In this document: positions 60,701 to 64,000 of the stretch, piece by piece | Layout of the letters: each line of letters starts with the position of its first letter | How positions within the stretch are numbered: position 1 is the stretch's first letter | Made by a program: the position numbers and the translations under genes | The notes under the pieces: generated by a model | Seen by the model: only the letters and a program-made list of their open reading frames with translations | Databases searched by the model: none | What the model was told of the DNA's origin: nothing | NCBI GenBank assembly: GCA_016290215.1 | Contig: JAEETH010000010.1 | Coordinates: 1 to 64,000 of the forward strand | Source of the DNA: Bacteroidales bacterium | GTDB lineage: Bacteria; Bacteroidota; Bacteroidia; Bacteroidales; F082 | DNA: 64,000 bases | Reading direction: 5' to 3'

Positions 60701-60955
60701 GCTGCTCATGCGCTCCGTCATGCGCTCCACGGCTTCTTGCAGTTGCTTCTCGGTGAGCCAAGGGTTGAGGGCTTTGAGGGCCTTGCAGAAATGACGGATA
60801 AGTAGCACCTCGTGGTAAGTGGCACGGCCTAACGTGCCGTCTTTGCCCATGGTCTCCTGGTCGAAGGCATAGACGCTCTTCCAGCCGAGTTCCTTTTCCA
60901 TGAAATCGGCAGTGCTGCGCTGTATCAGTTGGTCTTCGCTGTAGTCGTGTGGCAT
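57788..60955 (-). CDS. hsdR: Type I restriction enzyme, R subunit
   Basis: A 1,055-residue motor/nuclease subunit. The N-terminal PD-(D/E)xK nuclease shows RRADIVGFVNGIPLLFMELK (Asp and ELK). The SF2 translocase has Walker A FWHTQGSGKS (about residues 298-307), Walker B/DEAH MSDEAHRTQ (about 396-404), IGFTGTPL, AMWLTGFDVKTLSCLYIDKP and QTIARANRV. The C-terminal helical region docks onto the methylase. It would translocate and cut unmodified DNA with HsdM and HsdS. It ends the operon, two bases after the DUF2971 gene. hsdM is not in the window and presumably lies beyond the right edge. Confidence 0.95.
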   Translation of the reverse strand: MPHDYSEDQLIQRSTADFMEKELGWKSVYAFDQETMGKDGTLGRATYHEVLLIRHFCKALKALNPWLTEKQLQEAVERMTERMSSQTLMQINEQKYQYIRDGVPVTRIKPNGETEEVRAKVIDFNAPDKNEFLCVRELWVHGALYRRRADIVGFVNGIPLLFMELKNHDVEVVDAFNMNYRDYLDTIPQLFYHNAFIMFSNGLEARVGTIDSKWEFFHEWKRLNEMEEGNIELPTMLRGICKKENFLDLLENFILYDHSGGTTVKILARNHQYLGVNQAVEMYRNRQYLNGKLGVFWHTQGSGKSYSMVFLSQKIRRKFEGSPTIVILTDRDELNKQISDTFENCRLLGKVKAEKFIASSGEDLKAKLRGNPSFIFSLIQKFNDPNAEPIYPDHDIIVMSDEAHRTQNGIFADNLMHLLPTAHRIGFTGTPLLSNDNITARTFGGYVSIYDFKRAVDDKATVPLFYENRGEKLKDLKNPEINEEIAAALEQAGDMDASQLAKLEREFSKEVHLLTARSRLRIVAQDFVKHYSDLWTSGKAMFVCYNKVTCVRMYDYAQEYWQQEIKALEQIIAACDSQQEVQELTRKLEWMKETEMAVVVSQEQNEIQTFEKWGLDIKTHREKMEKRELDKEFKDADSKLRIVFVCAMWLTGFDVKTLSCLYIDKPMKAHTLMQTIARANRVAEGKTNGLIIDYMGIVKALRQALADYTANPEGADASQCRDNGGNDPTLDKQELIKHVVETMAAATAFLKEHGFELKQLIEAESFYKLSSLKEAANAMCETLEIRKTYCTFATTLLKLWKYLDREDITPEMKQQKDAIEAIYKELQKKRKHADITDLSVTINEIVNEHLEVENLTISEGDSRRFDISGINFDLLRSEFARSKEKNLVMKDIQELLQERIAQMMAANPSRINFYERYQQIIKEYNQEQNRATIEKTFEELMKLSHDLTEEEKRYVREGFENDEQLSMYDVLFKEDLTKEDIKKLKKVAKDLLEKIKEQLAGMDHPFDKPITKATLYITIRDLLYQELPESYSDESISYYRDAVYEYVSRQYGGAA

Positions 60956-60957
60956 AA

Positions 60958-61635
60958 CTATAATAACTCTATGGTTTTCAAACTAGGAAAGAATCCTGGA
61001 ACAGAGTTTTCTTCCCTAATCATGTACACCCGAATCTTGGGATTTATGCTAGTGATTATTTTTCCATAAAAATCGCACTTTTCCTTAGGAACCCTATCTC
61101 CTAGATAGACAGCCATAACCTTAATATAATAAAAAGCTGACTGGGAACCGAACTTGTCCTTTTCATACATCCTGACCGCCCGCACCTCATGTTCGTTCTG
61201 CCAAATGGAGGTTTTGACTGACAAGATTTTTTTAATTCTTTCCTTCTCATCACCTTCAACTATTGGCAGTTTATCCTGATAATTCACTTCCACCAACTCC
61301 CACTCATTATTATGTAAATTAGTAGTTTGCAATTCGATGCAACACCCCTTATGGCTATCCGCATAATGTGACCACATCAAGTAATCATTCGGAAAAACCT
61401 GATCATCTTGCTTTGTCAACAAAGAACAAACCCTTGTTCTTTTAGGATTGCCATAGATATTCTCATAATCATCTTCATTTAGTCCAACTTTGTTGAATTT
61501 TCCTTCCATTGGGTCATTCAGCTCTTTATACACCGCCCCATAAAGACGGTTATTGACAATAATGTCAAGAAATCGTTCCAAGTCAGTAAGGCTTCTGTAC
61601 TTATAATACGTTCTTTTATACAAATCTATTTCCAT
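60958..61635 (-). CDS. DUF2971-family protein in the restriction locus
   Basis: 225 residues with the DUF2971 layout: YYKYRSLTDLERFLDIIVNN at the start, LNDPMEGKF, then WSHYADSHKGCCIELQT, and a C-terminal QNEHEVRAVR. No biochemical role is established for this family, but it is often seen near defence genes. The gene is markedly more AT-rich than hsdR or the housekeeping genes. It is two bases upstream of hsdR, so it is probably co-transcribed. Confidence 0.8.
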   Translation of the reverse strand: MEIDLYKRTYYKYRSLTDLERFLDIIVNNRLYGAVYKELNDPMEGKFNKVGLNEDDYENIYGNPKRTRVCSLLTKQDDQVFPNDYLMWSHYADSHKGCCIELQTTNLHNNEWELVEVNYQDKLPIVEGDEKERIKKILSVKTSIWQNEHEVRAVRMYEKDKFGSQSAFYYIKVMAVYLGDRVPKEKCDFYGKIITSINPKIRVYMIREENSVPGFFPSLKTIELL

Positions 61636-61651
61636 AGTATTGATATTTATA

Positions 61652-61703
61652 GGTTACACTTCCATCTCCCCTCCCATCAGCCTCGGCAGCAAACGGTCGC
61701 GGG
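61652..61703 (-). pseudogene. Leftover 3' end of an hsdS gene
   Basis: On the minus strand this reads SRDRLLPRLMGGEMEV followed by a stop, matching the C-terminus of the intact HsdS (ARDRLLPRLMGGKMEM). The DNA 61661-61703 is identical to 62566-62608 at 42 of 43 positions. An in-frame stop lies about 30 bp upstream, so it is not part of a functional gene. It marks a duplication or recombination scar. Confidence 0.8.
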
Positions 61704-61754
61704 ACTCCAGAGGCTTTTCTATTAACTATTATATATGATAACGTCTTCATAAAT

Positions 61755-62534
61755 TCAATGAATTGTTTTTTTGTTTTTCATTAGAACTTTAATAATTCGT
61801 CCCTTTTTCCTAAACGTCTCGATTAAAAGCATACTGCCAAAGCAGCCAATCAAAAAACTTAACAATGTCATCATCGAGCTTTTGGAGAAATGATCAAGCC
61901 ACCACTCAGGCATCAACAAATATACTGCGTATATTATTACAAATGCCACAGTTGATATCGTCAACAACATAGTTGACACACTCCGCTTTTCCTGGAATTG
62001 TGCTATATTACCAATATAAGTATTTTGAATTGTCGTATTTTTTATTCTATGATTAAAAACAAGCTTATTATCTATATTGTTCATATCATCAGGTGCTTCA
62101 ATAATAGCAGTATAATCGAAGCATTCTTTTGATATTAAAAGCCCTTCAACTCTAAAACATATAACGTTTCTTTTCTCCTCATCAATTCGGGATTTGACAA
62201 TTAGTCCACTTCCCAATGGACATACATTGACGGCTTTTACCACACATCCCTCTGGAAGAATTATTCTAATGTCAGTTGTTCTATCATCGTCTCCAATATC
62301 ATTTCTTCCAATATTAATAAATCCACCTTTCAGAACTTTCACATTTTTTGACAAGACTTCGTTTCCATAATGAAGTGAAAAGCCAGGGAATTCATCGGTT
62401 AACCCCTTTCCAATATCATAGGAATTGATTAAATAATGGTCGATTCGGCTTTTCTTCATCTGCCACCTGGCGATAAAATATGTAAAGATTATGCCGGCAA
62501 TTCCTAAAACAATTGATATAATAGTACCTGTCAT
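61755..62534 (-). CDS. Membrane protein of unknown function within the restriction locus
   Basis: 259 residues: an N-terminal transmembrane helix (IISIVLGIAGIIFTYFIARW), a cytoplasmic or periplasmic domain of about 150 residues with no recognised motif, and two C-terminal helices (LTISTVAFVIIYAVYLLM; LLSFLIGCFGSMLLIETF) followed by a basic tail. The topology with a soluble domain between helices recalls membrane-associated sensor or effector proteins of defence loci, but no family is assigned. It is AT-rich relative to its neighbours and bounded by hsdS 3'-end direct repeats. Confidence 0.7.
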   Translation of the reverse strand: MTGTIISIVLGIAGIIFTYFIARWQMKKSRIDHYLINSYDIGKGLTDEFPGFSLHYGNEVLSKNVKVLKGGFINIGRNDIGDDDRTTDIRIILPEGCVVKAVNVCPLGSGLIVKSRIDEEKRNVICFRVEGLLISKECFDYTAIIEAPDDMNNIDNKLVFNHRIKNTTIQNTYIGNIAQFQEKRSVSTMLLTISTVAFVIIYAVYLLMPEWWLDHFSKSSMMTLLSFLIGCFGSMLLIETFRKKGRIIKVLMKNKKTIH

Positions 62535-62543
62535 AGTCTTAGT

Positions 62544-63743
62544 TCATTTAATTTGTATTTTCATTTCCATCTTCCCTCCCATCAGCCTCGGCAGCAAACG
62601 GTCGCGGGCCTCGGTGAGAAGGCGGATTTGAGACAATAGCCCTTGCCTCTTTATATACATTGTTTGGAATGCTTCAAAAAACTCGTGGTTATTTGGAACA
62701 ACAAGCTCAATTGAATCTATATGTTTTTTCCCGAGATGTGCTACCGTTGCGCCGACAAGTGTTTTCTCAAAAAACTTGATAGGCTCTTGAATGGCTTGGA
62801 AAATGAATCCTTTTATTCCTTCTTCCTTTGGCCTAAATGAGCAAGCTCGTTGAACAAGGTAAGCATCTCCGCCACTCCAGCTATTGATATGGAAAATACC
62901 ATCCATACCGACCACAATATCTCCATTCCGAACAATATAGTTAGCAGGTGCTTCTTCCGTTGTGAAATCTGACGTTGTACCATCGGGAATATTTCTAATC
63001 CTTAATATAGGCATTCCGTCACCATCACTATTGAATAGCATTCCGTCAAAAGCATAACCATATTGTACATCAACCATATCAACCAACTTCTTCCTCTCCC
63101 ACCCCTCCGGCAGGCCATCCACCATCTTGGTGTTTTCATGCCCAGGGAAGCGCAACTCCACAAACCATTCCTTGTAGAGCCGCTGCGCCGCTTCCTCCAA
63201 CAGCTTGATCTGCTTCTGGTAGTTCTCTATCAAGGTGTCGTAGCGGGAAAGGATGGTGGCGATGCGGATTTGGATAGTTTTATCAGGAATTTCCACTTCC
63301 ATACCAAGCAAGTCGTCATTGGCTAGACTTGCACGAGTCGTCATCGACGAAAAGGCCATAAATTTGGCTCTAAATTTCTTGGAGCGAAGATAATAGCCAA
63401 TATACTCTGGAACAACTTCACCTGTAATTGGCCGAAGCCTTTTAGTGAATCCATTGTAGGTTGCATTGGGATAATCTTTAAGAGCCACAGAACTCATGCC
63501 CAACTCATCCATCGTTTCGCTGGTTCTTGTAATAAACACATCACCTTTCTTAATAGAACAAGCTACTCTTTCTTTATTTGATGATTGGACCAGTGAATCT
63601 AATGTGTCTGGCAAGAACCAATTGTTGAAAACATCTGAGAATGTTAGGAATGGGTAGCCACTTCCAAAGAATTGCCATCCTTTGGAAAGTCCATTATGAA
63701 CTTCGTAGAGTTCTCCCAACTTCACTTTTTTCCACTCGCTCAT
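62544..63743 (-). CDS. hsdS: Type I restriction specificity subunit
   Basis: 399 residues with two target-recognition domains, each followed by a conserved helical spacer. The first spacer contains IATILSRYDTLIENYQKQIK and LYKEWFVELRFPG; the second ends the protein with LLSQIRLLTEARDRLLPRL. HsdS sets the bipartite DNA target for methylation and restriction. Its ATG overlaps the stop of the upstream YhcG-type gene (ATGA), indicating one operon. The 3' end is duplicated at 61661-61703. Confidence 0.93.
   Translation of the reverse strand: MSEWKKVKLGELYEVHNGLSKGWQFFGSGYPFLTFSDVFNNWFLPDTLDSLVQSSNKERVACSIKKGDVFITRTSETMDELGMSSVALKDYPNATYNGFTKRLRPITGEVVPEYIGYYLRSKKFRAKFMAFSSMTTRASLANDDLLGMEVEIPDKTIQIRIATILSRYDTLIENYQKQIKLLEEAAQRLYKEWFVELRFPGHENTKMVDGLPEGWERKKLVDMVDVQYGYAFDGMLFNSDGDGMPILRIRNIPDGTTSDFTTEEAPANYIVRNGDIVVGMDGIFHINSWSGGDAYLVQRACSFRPKEEGIKGFIFQAIQEPIKFFEKTLVGATVAHLGKKHIDSIELVVPNNHEFFEAFQTMYIKRQGLLSQIRLLTEARDRLLPRLMGGKMEMKIQIK
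62566..62608. repeat. 43-bp direct repeat (hsdS 3' end), second copy at 61661-61703
   Basis: The two copies differ at one of 43 positions and are in the same orientation, 905 bp apart, flanking the 259-residue membrane-protein gene. Recombination between them would delete that gene. Confidence 0.9.
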
Positions 63744-64000
63744 TCCTTGTCCTCCTTCTTGCTACTCTCATTATACACCCTTTGCAGTTCTTCCTTCGGA
63801 GGCAGGACTTTCAAGAGTTCGGGGTCCATTTCGTCGGCAGTCATATAGGTGGCCACTCCCATTGGCTGCTTGAAGTCCTGCATGATGTATCCGGCATAGT
63901 CCTTGTCTGCATTCTTGCAGAGGATGATGCCGATAGGAGCCTCTTCGTGACTGCGGCGGTCGTCGTCGTTCAATATCCGCAGATAGGCACTCAACTGCGC
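63740..64000 (-). CDS. YhcG/DUF1016-family nuclease, C-terminal fragment (5' end beyond window)
   Basis: The minus strand is open from the window edge to a stop at 63740 (86 codons). The readable part (LSAYLRILNDDDRRSHEEAP, IGIILCKNADKDYAGYIMQD) matches the end of the DUF1016/YhcG PD-(D/E)xK group, often encoded inside type I restriction operons. The apparent start at 63994 (TTG) is internal. Its stop overlaps the hsdS start by four bases. Confidence 0.8.
   Translation of the reverse strand, partial: AQLSAYLRILNDDDRRSHEEAPIGIILCKNADKDYAGYIMQDFKQPMGVATYMTADEMDPELLKVLPPKEELQRVYNESSKKEDKE

Overview
The window looks like a chromosomal segment of an uncultured or less-studied member of the order Bacteroidales. 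The evidence is as follows. Many genes are preceded by the Bacteroidetes-type -7 promoter box TAnnTTTG. Secreted proteins have Bacteroidetes-style signal peptides ending in xAQ, or lipoprotein signals. The largest protein carries a type IX secretion (T9SS) C-terminal sorting domain. Housekeeping genes (gyrA, a ClpC-type unfoldase, miaA, speA, a split transketolase) are interspersed with surface-protein, glycan and defence genes. No rRNA, tRNA, CRISPR array, prophage or intact insertion sequence was seen.

Layout. 1-4.9 kb (minus strand): a BspA-like leucine-rich-repeat protein cut by the window edge, a secreted TPR protein and gyrA. 4.9-6.6 kb: a four-copy 33-bp direct-repeat array between gyrA and a DUF4143-type AAA ATPase. 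6.7-11.8 kb (plus strand): a tightly packed clpC, CCA-adding-enzyme-like and miaA run, meeting a BadF-type sugar kinase head-on. 12.8-16.6 kb: arginine decarboxylase and a long-chain acyl-CoA ligase. 16.7-42.8 kb (minus strand): one ~26-kb predicted operon of three giant secreted proteins (about 1,230, 2,516 and 4,796 residues) built from repeated (V/I/L)(Y/F)GGG modules, plus an 85-residue secreted, membrane-anchored protein. Only the last giant protein has a visible T9SS sorting domain. 43.0-48.2 kb: an EamA transporter, a YafQ-type and a YoeB-type toxin-antitoxin pair, an endonuclease/phosphatase-family protein, a TlpA-like thioredoxin-fold protein and a sugar-kinase-like phosphotransferase. 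48.4-57.3 kb: a GH109-type lipoprotein, an uncharacterised secreted glycosidase-like protein, a GT2/sugar-transferase fusion, alkaline phosphatase and split transketolase. 57.5-64.0 kb (minus strand): a type I restriction locus (hsdR, hsdS, a YhcG/DUF1016 nuclease end) with two AT-rich accessory genes and a leftover hsdS 3' end.

The most unusual material is (a) the giant repeat-protein operon, with kilobase-scale internal segmental duplications; (b) a ~120-bp structured intergenic element present three times within 8.3 kb (48.2, 55.2 and 56.4 kb); (c) the 33-bp array at the gyrA/ATPase promoters; and (d) several families of small palindromic repeats that have entered the reading frames of gyrA, miaA, a BadF kinase, an endonuclease-family gene and a TlpA-like gene without breaking them. 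All function calls rest on motif recognition by eye; no database search was run.
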